DNA from: Bacteroidota bacterium
GTDB lineage: Bacteria; Bacteroidota; Bacteroidia; Flavobacteriales; Flavobacteriaceae
Assembly: GCA_024278565.1 (NCBI GenBank)
Contig: JAJRSY010000107.1
Location: 1 to 38,916, forward strand
Direction of reading: 5' to 3'
Length of the DNA stretch: 38,916 bases
The notes beneath the pieces are model-generated. The model was given only the letters and a program-made list of their open reading frames with translations, was not told the origin of the DNA and made no database searches. Shown here in pieces: positions 31,881 through 38,916 of the stretch; the stretch's first letter is position 1, and the number at the start of each line of letters is the position of its first letter. The translations under genes and the position numbers were made by a program.

Positions 31881-34238
31881 CTATTGTATTTCATTGTTAA
31901 GTAAATGTTCTAATGCGATCAGGTCTTGAACCAGAACCTGTCGTGCCTTACTGCCTTCAAAGGGGCCAACGATGCCAGCTGCCTCCAATTGGTCGACAAT
32001 TCTTCCTGCTCGGTTATACCCTAACTTTAATTTGCGTTGTATCAATGAGGCCGAACCCTGTTGGGCGATTACAATAACTTCCGCAGCATCACGGAAAAGT
32101 GCATCCCTATCCGAAACATTATTATCAATAGCTGTGCCAGAATCCTCACCTACATACTCCGGTAGCAGATAGGCCTCTGGGTAGGCTCTTTGCGATCCGA
32201 TGAAATCAGTTATCCTCTCAACCTCGGGGGTGTCTGCAAATGCACATTGAATGCGGGTTACCTCATTCCCCTGTGTATAAAGCATATCACCACGCCCGAT
32301 CAATTGATCCGCACCCTGGGCATCTAAAATGGTTCTTGAATCTATTTTTGAAGTGACCCGAAAAGCGATACGTGCCGGAAAGTTTGCCTTGATGATCCCC
32401 GTGATCACATTTACCGATGGGCGCTGCGTTGCAACGATCAAATGTATACCGATCGCTCTTGCCAATTGTGCCAAGCGCGCAATTGGGGTTTCTACCTCTT
32501 TACCGGCGGTCATGATCAGGTCGGCAAATTCATCAATGACCAAAACGATATACGGTAAAAACATATGGCCATCGTTCGGGTTGAGCTTGCGCGCCTTGAA
32601 TTTTACATTGTACTCTTTGATATTGCGGACGAAGGCGGTCTTCAATAATTCATAGCGATTGTCCATCTCAATACATAATGAATTCAATGTATGTATTACC
32701 TTGGTGTTGTCGGTTATGATTGCATCTTCAGAGTCGGGTAATTTCGCCAAAAAGTGACGTTCGATTTTATTAAAAAGTGTCAGTTCGACCTTTTTTGGAT
32801 CGATAAGTACAAATTTCACTTCAGCGGGATGCTTCTTGTACAATAAAGAGGTCAGCACTGCATTGAGACCAACTGATTTACCTTGCCCCGTGGCTCCTGC
32901 CATAAGTAGGTGGGGCATTTTTGCAAGATCAACCACAAAGGTTTCATTACTGATGGTCTTGCCAAAGGCGATTGGCAAAGCCATTTCGGCCTTTTGAAAC
33001 TTGGTTGATGCGATTACCGAACGCATAGAGACAATGGTGGCATTTTTATTGGGGACTTCAATACCTATGGTTCCCTTGCCGGGAATAGGTGCAATGATCC
33101 GAATGCCCAATGCAGCGAGCGATAGGGCGATATCATCTTCTAAGTTCTTTATTTTTGAAATGCGTACCCCCGCCTCGGGTACTATTTCATAAAGCGTAAC
33201 GGTCGGCCCTATGGTCGCTTTGACCTGAGAGATGCCGATTTTATAGTTTTTAAGCGTACTTACGATCTTGTTTTTGTTCAGCTCAAGTTCTTTTTGATTT
33301 ATAGTAATGCCACTGGTATCTCCATGGGAATCCAACAAGTCAATGGAAGGGAATTTATAGTTGCCCAATTCCAATGTAGGGTCAAATTCCCCAAAATCGT
33401 CAACAAGCCTATCTGCAAGATTGTCTTTTTCTTCTTTTTCCTCAATGATCTTCTCGACCTGCATGGTCAGCCCTTCCCCCTCCTTTGCCCCAGTATTTTC
33501 TAGAACCGGTTCGTCGACGACCAGAGGTGGAATATCTTCTTTATGGGTATAAGTGTCAATAACTTCTTGGGGTCCATCATCAATATCGAGCTGTACGGTG
33601 TTGTTTTCTAAATCAGAGCTGGCATTCCCTTTGGATTTAGGTTTTAAGGAGCCCGATTTTTCCTTAAAATAGTTGCCTATGCCCTCAGGAGAGAATTTGA
33701 ACAAGCGTACCAGAATAAAAACCAACCCGAACAACAGCAACAGCAAAACGCCTATTTTGCCAATATAGTCTTGTAGAAAATCGTTCATTTCATACCCGAC
33801 CATACCACCTAAAAGAGGTTGTTCGTAGGCGAAGAAGCCAAGGGCAATTGATAGCCAGATGGTAAAGACCAGTACCCAGATCCATTTTTTGAGCATTCCC
33901 TTTTGACCGAACCCAAGAAACATATAAAGTCCGGTCAGGCATAGTAAGATTGGTAGTGCTATTGAAGCGATCCCGAAACCTTTGTAAATAAAAAAATGGC
34001 TTACCGTCGCACCAAATTTGTTGAGGAGGTTTTTGGCCTGTTCATTTCTATCTTGAAATTCGGTGAGTAGGCTCTGGTCGTCTTGCCAGTTGAAATAAAA
34101 TGACACGAATGAAAAGAACAGCGCAATGCTGAAAAGCGCCAACAGGCTTCCCAGTATGATTTTATTTTGCTTTGATAATTTAAAAGACCTGCCTTTTTTT
34201 GCCTTTTGGGGCTTTTTCTTTTTTATCTTTTTTGCCAT
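31881..34238 (-). CDS. ftsK: DNA translocase FtsK/SpoIIIE
   Basis: This 785-aa septal DNA pump resolves chromosome dimers at division. Four N-terminal membrane helices (about residues 26-180) precede an acidic linker (about 205-290), the alpha domain (KIVSTLKNYKIGISQVKA), and the beta motor with Walker A GATGQGKS at 448-455 and Walker B IVLVIDEFADLI. The C-terminal gamma winged helix (LFRDAAEVIVIAQQGSASLI...AAGIVGPFEG) binds KOPS-like sequences. The track start uses TTG TTG ahead of ATG; ATG 34238 (MAKKIKKKK) is preferred. Operon between dgkA and lolA. Confidence 0.96.
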   Translation of the reverse strand: MAKKIKKKKPQKAKKGRSFKLSKQNKIILGSLLALFSIALFFSFVSFYFNWQDDQSLLTEFQDRNEQAKNLLNKFGATVSHFFIYKGFGIASIALPILLCLTGLYMFLGFGQKGMLKKWIWVLVFTIWLSIALGFFAYEQPLLGGMVGYEMNDFLQDYIGKIGVLLLLLFGLVFILVRLFKFSPEGIGNYFKEKSGSLKPKSKGNASSDLENNTVQLDIDDGPQEVIDTYTHKEDIPPLVVDEPVLENTGAKEGEGLTMQVEKIIEEKEEKDNLADRLVDDFGEFDPTLELGNYKFPSIDLLDSHGDTSGITINQKELELNKNKIVSTLKNYKIGISQVKATIGPTVTLYEIVPEAGVRISKIKNLEDDIALSLAALGIRIIAPIPGKGTIGIEVPNKNATIVSMRSVIASTKFQKAEMALPIAFGKTISNETFVVDLAKMPHLLMAGATGQGKSVGLNAVLTSLLYKKHPAEVKFVLIDPKKVELTLFNKIERHFLAKLPDSEDAIITDNTKVIHTLNSLCIEMDNRYELLKTAFVRNIKEYNVKFKARKLNPNDGHMFLPYIVLVIDEFADLIMTAGKEVETPIARLAQLARAIGIHLIVATQRPSVNVITGIIKANFPARIAFRVTSKIDSRTILDAQGADQLIGRGDMLYTQGNEVTRIQCAFADTPEVERITDFIGSQRAYPEAYLLPEYVGEDSGTAIDNNVSDRDALFRDAAEVIVIAQQGSASLIQRKLKLGYNRAGRIVDQLEAAGIVGPFEGSKARQVLVQDLIALEHLLNNEIQ

Positions 34239-34315
34239 CAACAACTCTATTCTGGGGGTAAAAATACAAATTTAAACGAGTTCAGTTACTATTGTGGGTG
34301 TTTGCATTTTTTGAT

Positions 34316-34681
34316 TCAGAAAATCTTTGGCAGATAAATGATGCACCCGATAATGGTGGCGGCTATGGAGACCAGCATAACCGCACCTGCCGAGATGTCT
34401 TTTATAAAACCGATCTTGGTATCGAATTCCGGCTGCACATAATCGGCTGTTTTTTCAATAGCGGTGTTCAGGCCTTCCACGCCTAAGATCATGGCAATGG
34501 TTAGAATCTGCAATACCCATTCGGTGTTGGAAATTTCAAAATAGAACCCTGCAGCGGTCATTATAATAGCTATAAATACTTGAATTTTGATACTGGCTTC
34601 CGTGCGTATCAAAAGAAAGGCCCCACGCAATGCAAAGCCCACACTTTTTACCCTGTTTTTGAGAAAAGATTCTTTAGGCAT
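34316..34681 (-). CDS. dgkA: diacylglycerol/undecaprenol kinase (DgkA family)
   Basis: This is a 121-aa membrane enzyme with three helices. The family signature is EGLNTAIEKTADYV, followed by KDISAGAVMLVSI. It recycles diacylglycerol or undecaprenol in the inner membrane; Bacteroidota forms are often undecaprenol kinases, and which applies cannot be read from sequence alone. Its start overlaps the 3' end of tpx by 8 bp and it lies about 80 bp before ftsK, so an operon is likely. Confidence 0.93.
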   Translation of the reverse strand: MPKESFLKNRVKSVGFALRGAFLLIRTEASIKIQVFIAIIMTAAGFYFEISNTEWVLQILTIAMILGVEGLNTAIEKTADYVQPEFDTKIGFIKDISAGAVMLVSIAATIIGCIIYLPKIF

Positions 34682-35180
34682 TTACTATGGCTTCCAGTGC
34701 TGCTTTGTAATTGGGTTCATCAACAATTTCACCGACCTGTTCAGTATAAAGTACGTTTCCGTTTTCATTTAGGACTACTACTGCCCTAGAGTGGAGTGGT
34801 TGCAGCGGCCCATCTGTGAATTCAACTTGGTACGATTTTCCGAAATTACCATCTCTGAAATCTGAGAGCATTTCAACATTTTCAATACCTTCAGCACTAC
34901 AAAATCGAGCCTGCGCAAAGGGCAGGTCTTTTGAAATGCAAAGTACTACGGTGTTGTTCAAGCCTGAAGCCTCTTTGTTGAACTCACGAACAGACTGGGC
35001 ACAAGTGCCCGTATCAATGCTTGGGAATATGTTGAGCACCACCTTCTTGCCCTTATAATCTACCAGAGTGGTTATCGACAGGTCATTTTTTGTCAATTGA
35101 AAATCAGGAGCACTATTACCCGATGTAGGTAAGCTTCCCAGAGTGTGTATCGTATTTCCTTTTAGTGTTACCGTAGCCAT
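34674..35180 (-). CDS. tpx: thiol peroxidase Tpx
   Basis: This 168-aa atypical 2-Cys peroxiredoxin prefers alkyl hydroperoxides. The peroxidatic Cys60 lies in IFPSIDTGTCAQSVREFN and the resolving Cys94 in LPFAQARFCSAEGIENV, matching E. coli Tpx C61 and C95. The N-terminus (VTLKGNTIHTLGSLPTSGN) is also typical. It is the first gene of the minus-strand group tpx-dgkA-ftsK-lolA-lptF-ribBA. No clear promoter consensus was seen within 60 bp upstream. Confidence 0.95.
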   Translation of the reverse strand: MATVTLKGNTIHTLGSLPTSGNSAPDFQLTKNDLSITTLVDYKGKKVVLNIFPSIDTGTCAQSVREFNKEASGLNNTVVLCISKDLPFAQARFCSAEGIENVEMLSDFRDGNFGKSYQVEFTDGPLQPLHSRAVVVLNENGNVLYTEQVGEIVDEPNYKAALEAIVNA

Positions 35181-35331
35181 AGTCTTGATTTTTGGATTTG
35201 ACGTGAAGTTAAAAAATTATTGGCTGATATTTTGGGTTCTCAACAAAAAGTTGGGACGATCATATTAAAAAAATCGTAACTAATCAGCATCAAGTTTTAG
35301 AACCGACCTCTTGAGTACCGGAACGAAAATC

Positions 35332-35457
35332 TAAACGCAAGGAGCGCAAGGAAAAACTGCAAGGTTCGCAAAGTATTTAAAACCAATATAATATGACTTT
35401 GCGAACCTTGCGTAAATCCCTGCCTGCCGGCAGGCAGGTTGGCGAACTTTGCGTTTA
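35332..35457. repeat. nested inverted-repeat element with GCGAACYTTGCG motifs
   Basis: GCAAGGTTCGCAAAGT (35359-35374) is the exact complement of 35396-35411 across a 21-nt loop. The flanking TAAACGCAA (35332-35340) matches TTGCGTTTA (35449-35457) in inverted order. The right arm is interrupted by the REP-like palindrome at 35419-35438, suggesting a later insertion of that palindrome. Confidence 0.6.
35419..35438. repeat. perfect REP-like palindrome CCTGCCTGCCGGCAGGCAGG
   Basis: This is a 20-bp perfect palindrome, the most regular member of the family seen at 456-476 and 26312-26332. Read as protein it gives the familiar spurious LPAGRQG string. Confidence 0.7.
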
Positions 35458-35541
35458 AAATCAACGGCATGTTGATTTTCAATATTTTAACTCTCCTCCC
35501 AATACTGATAAGTTACTAAAAATTGAAAACTGCAATACCGC

Positions 35542-35799
35542 TTAGGTGTCTATTGAACCTACAACCCGTTTCATAAATACATTCAATGCTTCTTTTTGTG
35601 ACGCACCTTCTTTAATTGATTTGTGTACTTCCAAAGCACCGTACATATTTGAGATCAGTTCTCCTATAACATCAATTTCCCCGTCTTTAAGAGAGGAAAC
35701 CTCTGTAAGTGCCTCTAGGGTTTCAATGGTCTCGATCACAAAATCTTCATCGTTCTCTTGAATGAAATTCGCAAGGTGCTTAATTACTGGTAGCTTCAT
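35542..35799 (-). CDS. DUF6952-like small conserved protein
   Basis: The 85-aa acidic, helical protein (MKLPVIKHLANFIQENDEDF, GELISNMYGALEVHKSI, EALNVFMKRVVGSID) matches what I recall of the Bacteroidota DUF6952 family, usually found next to a thioredoxin and AhpC. It overlaps the thioredoxin gene by 20 bp and is surely co-translated with it. No cysteine and no known activity; a role with the thioredoxin is inferred from linkage only. Confidence 0.82.
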   Translation of the reverse strand: MKLPVIKHLANFIQENDEDFVIETIETLEALTEVSSLKDGEIDVIGELISNMYGALEVHKSIKEGASQKEALNVFMKRVVGSIDT

Positions 35800-36094
35800 G
35801 GATCAGCTCTTTTAAAACATCATATTTGTTGGTCTGTACTTGATTTTTCAACTCCCCATTGCCAAAAAACGCAAACGTGGGCAGGTTGTCGACCTTTGCC
35901 AATTTTCTGGATTCAGGAAACTTCTCTGCATCTACCAAAACAAAAAGCATATCCTCGTTTTCGCTTGATTCTTTTTTGAATTTCGGCTTCATAATGCGAC
36001 AGTTGCCACACCATGATGCTGAATACTGAACGATCACATCCTTGTTCTCTAAAATGATCTCGTGTAAATTATCTTGTTCCAATTCTAAGAGCAT
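35780..36094 (-). CDS. thioredoxin-family protein (CGNC active site)
   Basis: The 104-aa thioredoxin fold has the active site SASWCGNCRIMKP, so CxxC is CGNC rather than the usual CGPC. FVLVDAEKFPESRKLAKVDNLPTFAFF contains the cis-proline loop (NLPTFAFF). There is no signal peptide, so it is cytosolic. Lying between ahpC and the DUF6952-like gene, it may reduce the peroxiredoxin. The spacer to ahpC (115 bp) contains degenerate repeats of the kind CAACTGTRCAYTG. Confidence 0.92.
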   Translation of the reverse strand: MLLELEQDNLHEIILENKDVIVQYSASWCGNCRIMKPKFKKESSENEDMLFVLVDAEKFPESRKLAKVDNLPTFAFFGNGELKNQVQTNKYDVLKELIHEATSN

Positions 36095-36209
36095 AATCTA
36101 TAATTTTGTTGTTCGTTGATCGCCAACTGTGCACTGTTTCTCGTTGCTCGTTGATGGTCTCCCGTTTATTTGTAGATTCCCATAACCCATTGTCAACTGT
36201 ACATTGTTT

Positions 36210-36848
36210 TCAATGTGAAGCTAAATAATCAGCTACACCAGATCTATCGGCGGTCATGGCATCTTTACCGTCTTCCCAATTTGCAGGGCAAACCTCGCCT
36301 TTTTCCTGTACATGGGCCAATGCATCGATCAGGCGTAAAAATTCCTGTACATTTCTGCCCAAGGGCATATTGTTTATTCCCTCGTGCTGTACGGTACCTT
36401 CCTCATCGATTAAATAAGTTGCTCTGTAGGTTACGTTATCGCCTTCAAGCTGTAAGCTGTCAGTACCTTCATCATAAGTTTCAGAGGTGATATCCAATAT
36501 GCCAAGAACTTTAGACAGGTTTCTGTTGCTGTCCGCTAACAAAGGGTAGGTGACGCCTTCAATTCCTCCATTATCCTTAGCTGTGCTCAACCAGGCGAAA
36601 TGTACTTCGGGCGTATCACAAGAAGCACCGATAATGATGGTGTTTCTTTTTTCGAATTCAGCCATTGCTTCTTGAAAAGCATGTAGCTCGGTCGGGCAAA
36701 CGAAGGTAAAATCTTTTGGGTACCAGAACAGCAATACTTTTTTCTTGTTCTTCACTGCTTCGTCCAAGACGTTTACTTTAAAAGTATCGCCCATTTCGTT
36801 CATTGCGTCTACGCTGATGTTGGGGAATTTTTTTCCTACGAATGCCAT
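36210..36848 (-). CDS. 2-Cys peroxiredoxin AhpC/Prx1 type
   Basis: This 212-aa typical 2-Cys peroxiredoxin detoxifies H2O2 and organic peroxides. The peroxidatic Cys51 is in DFTFVCPTELHAFQ and the resolving Cys187 in GEVCPANW. The protein ends with a YLASH tail in place of the YF helix that is linked to overoxidation sensitivity in eukaryotic Prx. The gene has its own strong promoter and a perfect palindrome near the predicted start of transcription. A thioredoxin and a DUF6952-like gene follow, making a probable redox unit. Confidence 0.95.
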   Translation of the reverse strand: MAFVGKKFPNISVDAMNEMGDTFKVNVLDEAVKNKKKVLLFWYPKDFTFVCPTELHAFQEAMAEFEKRNTIIIGASCDTPEVHFAWLSTAKDNGGIEGVTYPLLADSNRNLSKVLGILDITSETYDEGTDSLQLEGDNVTYRATYLIDEEGTVQHEGINNMPLGRNVQEFLRLIDALAHVQEKGEVCPANWEDGKDAMTADRSGVADYLASH

Positions 36849-36882
36849 TTGATTTTTTTTTTTAAGGATTATTAATATTCAA

Positions 36883-36903
36883 TTCTTCCCATTATGGGAA
36901 GAA
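36883..36903. promoter_or_regulatory. perfect palindrome at the predicted ahpC transcription start
   Basis: TTCTTCCCAT and ATGGGAAGAA flank a single T (10-bp arms). It lies 35 nt upstream of the ATG and begins about 6 nt past the -7 element, so it overlaps the predicted +1. It could be an operator for a peroxide-responsive dimeric regulator or a 5' stem that stabilises the mRNA. Confidence 0.65.
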
Positions 36904-36908
36904 AAGTA

Positions 36909-36938
36909 CAAATTTAGTTAGCAAAGGGAGAAGTTCAA
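36909..36938 (-). promoter_or_regulatory. ahpC promoter (-33 TTG, -7 TAAATTTG, 19-nt spacing)
   Basis: On the minus strand TTG (36936-36938) is followed after exactly 19 nt by TAAATTTG (36909-36916). This fits the Bacteroidota housekeeping consensus TTG-N19-TAnnTTTG and is the clearest promoter in the window. Confidence 0.75.
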
Positions 36939-36991
36939 AAGTAGAATCAATTTTTTTTTTTATTCTCAAATAGAATTTGCTTATAACCGGT

Positions 36992-38473
36992 CTATTTTGA
37001 GGTGAGTTGTCGAATCTTAATATTCAAGGCTGCGAACAACAACGTCATAAACGGACTTAGCCAATTGAAGATGGCGTAGATGAAATATTCTGCCACACTT
37101 ACCCCTAAAACACCGCTATGGTACGCGCCGCAGGTATTCCAAGGTATCAATACCGATGTTACGGTACCTGAATCTTCTAGGGTCCTACTTAGGTTTTCAG
37201 GTGCCAGACCCCTGTCTTTATATGCTTTAGAGAACATTTTACCTGGTACGACTATGGCCAAATACTGATCGGAGGCGGTCACGTTCAATGCCAAGCAACT
37301 GGTCACCGTACTTGCAAAAAGCCCAAAAGTGGTTTTTGCCATACGCAGCAGCGATTTTGTGATACGGGCAAGTGCTCCGATACCGTCCATGATTCCACCA
37401 AAGACCATGGCGCAGATGATCAACCAGATGGTGCCCAGCATTCCGGTCATTCCACCTGATGAAAACAGATCGTTAAGGGTTTGATTGTCTGTGGCTATCG
37501 AGGTGGCCACCGTTATGGCGTTCAGCACCCCTTTATAGCCGGTAACAAAATTCAAACCTTCACCGCCCCCGATAGTGGCTACGATTTCCGGTTGAAAGAT
37601 CAAGGCGAACACACCGCCCAAAAGAGTACCTATCAACAATGCCAATAAGGGTGGTGCTTTCTTTACTATTAAGAAAATGACCACAATAGGCACCAAGAAC
37701 AGCCAACCGGAAATGTTGAAACTCTGGTCTATTGATGCTAAAATAGATGCCGTATCGGCCGTTCCGCTTGTGTCAATGGTAAAGCCCAGAACGATAAAGA
37801 CCAACAGCGTGACTGTAATGGTCGGTATGGTGGTAATGGTCATGTATTTGATATGGGTGAAAAGTTCACCGCCTGCCATGGCCGGTGCAAGGTTGGTAGT
37901 GTCGCTCAGAGGAGAGAGTTTGTCCCCGAAATAAGCACCCGATAAAACTGCACCGGCGGTCATGCCCAAAGAAATGCCCAAAGCTTCACCAATACCTATC
38001 AAAGCGATGCCGACGGTGGCAGAGGTTGTCCAAGAACTACCTGTGGCAATTGATATTATGGCACATATAACTACACAGGCAGCTAGAAAGATGGTGGGGT
38101 TGAGTACTTGTAACCCAAAATAAATCATTGACGGAATAATACCACTGATCAGCCAAGTGCCAGACAAAGCACCAACCATGAGAAGTATCAATAAGGACCC
38201 CGTGGTCGATTTTACATTTTCGGCCACCTCGGCCATCATTTGCTTGTACGATACCTTGTTGAAGAACCCAACAACGGCAGCGACCGCCCCGCCCAATAAC
38301 AGTATAAACTGATTGGATCCACTTAGCGCATCATCGCCAAAAACAAACACATTATAGGCCAGCATGCCTACTAAAATGACTACTGGCAGCAGTGCCTCCC
38401 AAATGCCCAATTCCTTATTTTCCACAATGTTCTCGTCTTTTGGGTCGTTGTGGTCTAGGTCTTGGCTTTGCAT
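36992..38473 (-). CDS. Na+/H+ antiporter NhaC family
   Basis: The 493-aa inner-membrane protein has about 11-12 helices. Family segments visible are SYKQMMAEVAENVKSTTGSLL, SIATGSSWTTSATVGIALIG, GAYFGDKLSPLSDTTNLAPA and GALARITKSLL. The GDKLSPLSDTTNLAP motif is diagnostic of NhaC. It would expel Na+ (or malate-coupled Na+ in MleN-type relatives) and suits a marine lifestyle. Length (usual 450-500) is normal. It stands alone, with about 80 bp to the pseudogene upstream. Confidence 0.94.
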   Translation of the reverse strand: MQSQDLDHNDPKDENIVENKELGIWEALLPVVILVGMLAYNVFVFGDDALSGSNQFILLLGGAVAAVVGFFNKVSYKQMMAEVAENVKSTTGSLLILLMVGALSGTWLISGIIPSMIYFGLQVLNPTIFLAACVVICAIISIATGSSWTTSATVGIALIGIGEALGISLGMTAGAVLSGAYFGDKLSPLSDTTNLAPAMAGGELFTHIKYMTITTIPTITVTLLVFIVLGFTIDTSGTADTASILASIDQSFNISGWLFLVPIVVIFLIVKKAPPLLALLIGTLLGGVFALIFQPEIVATIGGGEGLNFVTGYKGVLNAITVATSIATDNQTLNDLFSSGGMTGMLGTIWLIICAMVFGGIMDGIGALARITKSLLRMAKTTFGLFASTVTSCLALNVTASDQYLAIVVPGKMFSKAYKDRGLAPENLSRTLEDSGTVTSVLIPWNTCGAYHSGVLGVSVAEYFIYAIFNWLSPFMTLLFAALNIKIRQLTSK

Positions 38474-38553
38474 TTGGTGTTTTTTGTTATCCCGTAATAT
38501 TACGATTTTGCCAACTGCTGTGCAACCCCCTTTATCTCTAAACCAAATAGTTG

Positions 38554-38710
38554 TTATTTGCCAAGTATTTTCAATTCACCCATGCAGTTTTTCATGGTTT
38601 TATAAGTTCTTCGGATGTCATTATCAAGCCCGATCGAAAAACGTATTAATCCATCACTGAGCCCCATTTCCTTTTGTTCTTCCAGCGGAATTTCAGAAGA
38701 GGTTGATGTG
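38554..38710 (-). pseudogene. C-terminal fragment of a cystathionine gamma-synthase/methionine gamma-lyase-type PLP enzyme
   Basis: The reading frame ends with STSSEIPLEEQKEMGLSDG followed by LIRFSIGLDNDIRRTYKTM. This is the terminal motif of Cys/Met-metabolism PLP enzymes (normally about 380-400 aa). The upstream 330 residues, including the PLP lysine, are missing. Directly upstream lies sequence ending an ISAzo13-like transposase gene, so insertion probably truncated it. The track ORF (84 aa from 38808) reads from IS sequence into the fragment. The exact junction is uncertain; GTGCCGGGGGCAC near 38708-38720 may be the IS end. Confidence 0.72.
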
Positions 38711-38916
38711 CCGGGGGCACTGAAGTCGAATGTTACTATCATATCCAGTTGACCTAGGGCGTGATACAAAATAACATTTACAGTTTTGGTTTGATTGTGT
38801 AGTTCCATTCTCCATGAAATTCATTTCTAATAATATTTATTTCCCCCAACTCTTTATCAGATATCTTAATTCCTTTTTCATAAACTGTTTCATCTATTTT
38901 AGTCTTTATTTTTAAC
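38711..38916 (-). mobile_element. 3' end of an ISAzo13-like insertion sequence (runs off window)
   Basis: It comprises the transposase end (38778-38916) and about 65 nt of downstream IS sequence up to the junction with the PLP-enzyme fragment. The terminal repeat may include GTGCCGGGGGCACTGAAGTC around 38708-38727. The other end lies outside the window, so element length and target duplication cannot be checked. Confidence 0.55.
38778..38916 (-). CDS. ISAzo13-family transposase, C-terminal 45 residues (partial)
   Basis: This partial CDS enters from beyond the window end and stops at TAA 38778-38780. The tail, KGIKISDKELGEINII followed by NEFHGEWNYTIKP, matches my recollection of the terminal motif of ISAzo13/Rhodopirellula-type DDE transposases (FHGxWNYTI). 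It was not in the ORF track because it has no start inside the window. Most of the catalytic domain is outside. Confidence 0.72.
   Translation of the reverse strand, partial: LKIKTKIDETVYEKGIKISDKELGEINIIRNEFHGEWNYTIKPKL

Larger units (their letters stand above)
35181..35541. other. intergenic region upstream of tpx
   Basis: No gene is present; the 61-aa ORF (35297-35482) reads through repeats. The region contains a 16-bp inverted repeat (35359-35374 and 35396-35411), an outer 9-bp inverted pair TAAACGCAA/TTGCGTTTA (35332 and 35449), and a perfect 20-bp GC-rich palindrome (35419-35438) lying between them. Confidence 0.6.

Noticed and set aside
35297-35482. 61-aa ORF containing LPAGRQG
   Set aside because: This string is the translation of the CCTGCC palindrome; the ORF reads across inverted repeats upstream of tpx.

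Overview
The window looks like chromosome from a marine flavobacterium (Bacteroidota, family Flavobacteriaceae). Supporting signs are the AT-rich sequence, the near absence of Shine-Dalgarno sites, TAnnTTTG-type -7 promoter elements, and family-typical genes: an FtsK-LolA-LptF-RibBA cluster, a BatA-like vWA membrane protein, a DUF6952-like protein next to thioredoxin and AhpC, and a membrane-anchored LytTR regulator. Genus and species cannot be set from the sequence alone.

Layout. Positions 1-749 hold no gene but are dense in repeats, including a candidate 239-bp MITE with 20/21-nt terminal inverted repeats and an 8-bp target duplication. uvrA follows on the minus strand. Positions 4048-6071 carry two copies of one two-gene module: a 193-aa sigma-70 family factor, a 75-76 nt spacer, a 47-aa protein missed by the ORF track, and a terminator. 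Next come nth (with no cysteines), bcp, a large conserved protein of unknown function, an MBL-fold hydrolase and a small membrane-anchored protein. Positions 10491-17025 hold a LytTR regulator and a TolC/adaptor/RND efflux operon, followed by a small secreted protein and a DUF418-like membrane protein.

From 18.6 to 24.4 kb the minus strand carries an alpha/beta hydrolase, two paralogous small membrane proteins (one with a 1-nt frameshift), a dihydroorotase homologue without its metal histidines that is translationally coupled to a BatA-like protein, and a GT2 glycosyltransferase. A tRNA-Ser(UGA) gene at 24.5 kb has a 19-bp copy of its 3' end 164 bp downstream. Then come an FKBP lipoprotein, a TauE/SafE permease, a nitroreductase and a DegT/DnrJ-type aminotransferase preceded by a 7-unit 8-bp tandem repeat. 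From 35.2 down to 28.5 kb a probable minus-strand operon reads tpx-dgkA-ftsK-lolA-lptF-ribBA. It is followed by trx/DUF6952, ahpC (with a clear promoter and a palindrome near the predicted start of transcription), nhaC, and a PLP-enzyme fragment cut off by an ISAzo13-like transposase that runs off the window end.

How the genes work together. Envelope biogenesis is prominent (LolA, LptF, DgkA, FtsK, FKBP, BatA-like), as is thiol-based peroxide defence (Bcp, Tpx, AhpC, thioredoxin). Three enzyme homologues have lost hallmark metal ligands: Nth (Fe-S cysteines), the dihydroorotase homologue (HxH) and the GTP cyclohydrolase II half of RibBA (zinc cysteines). The most novel-looking system is the duplicated sigma factor plus 47-aa protein module.
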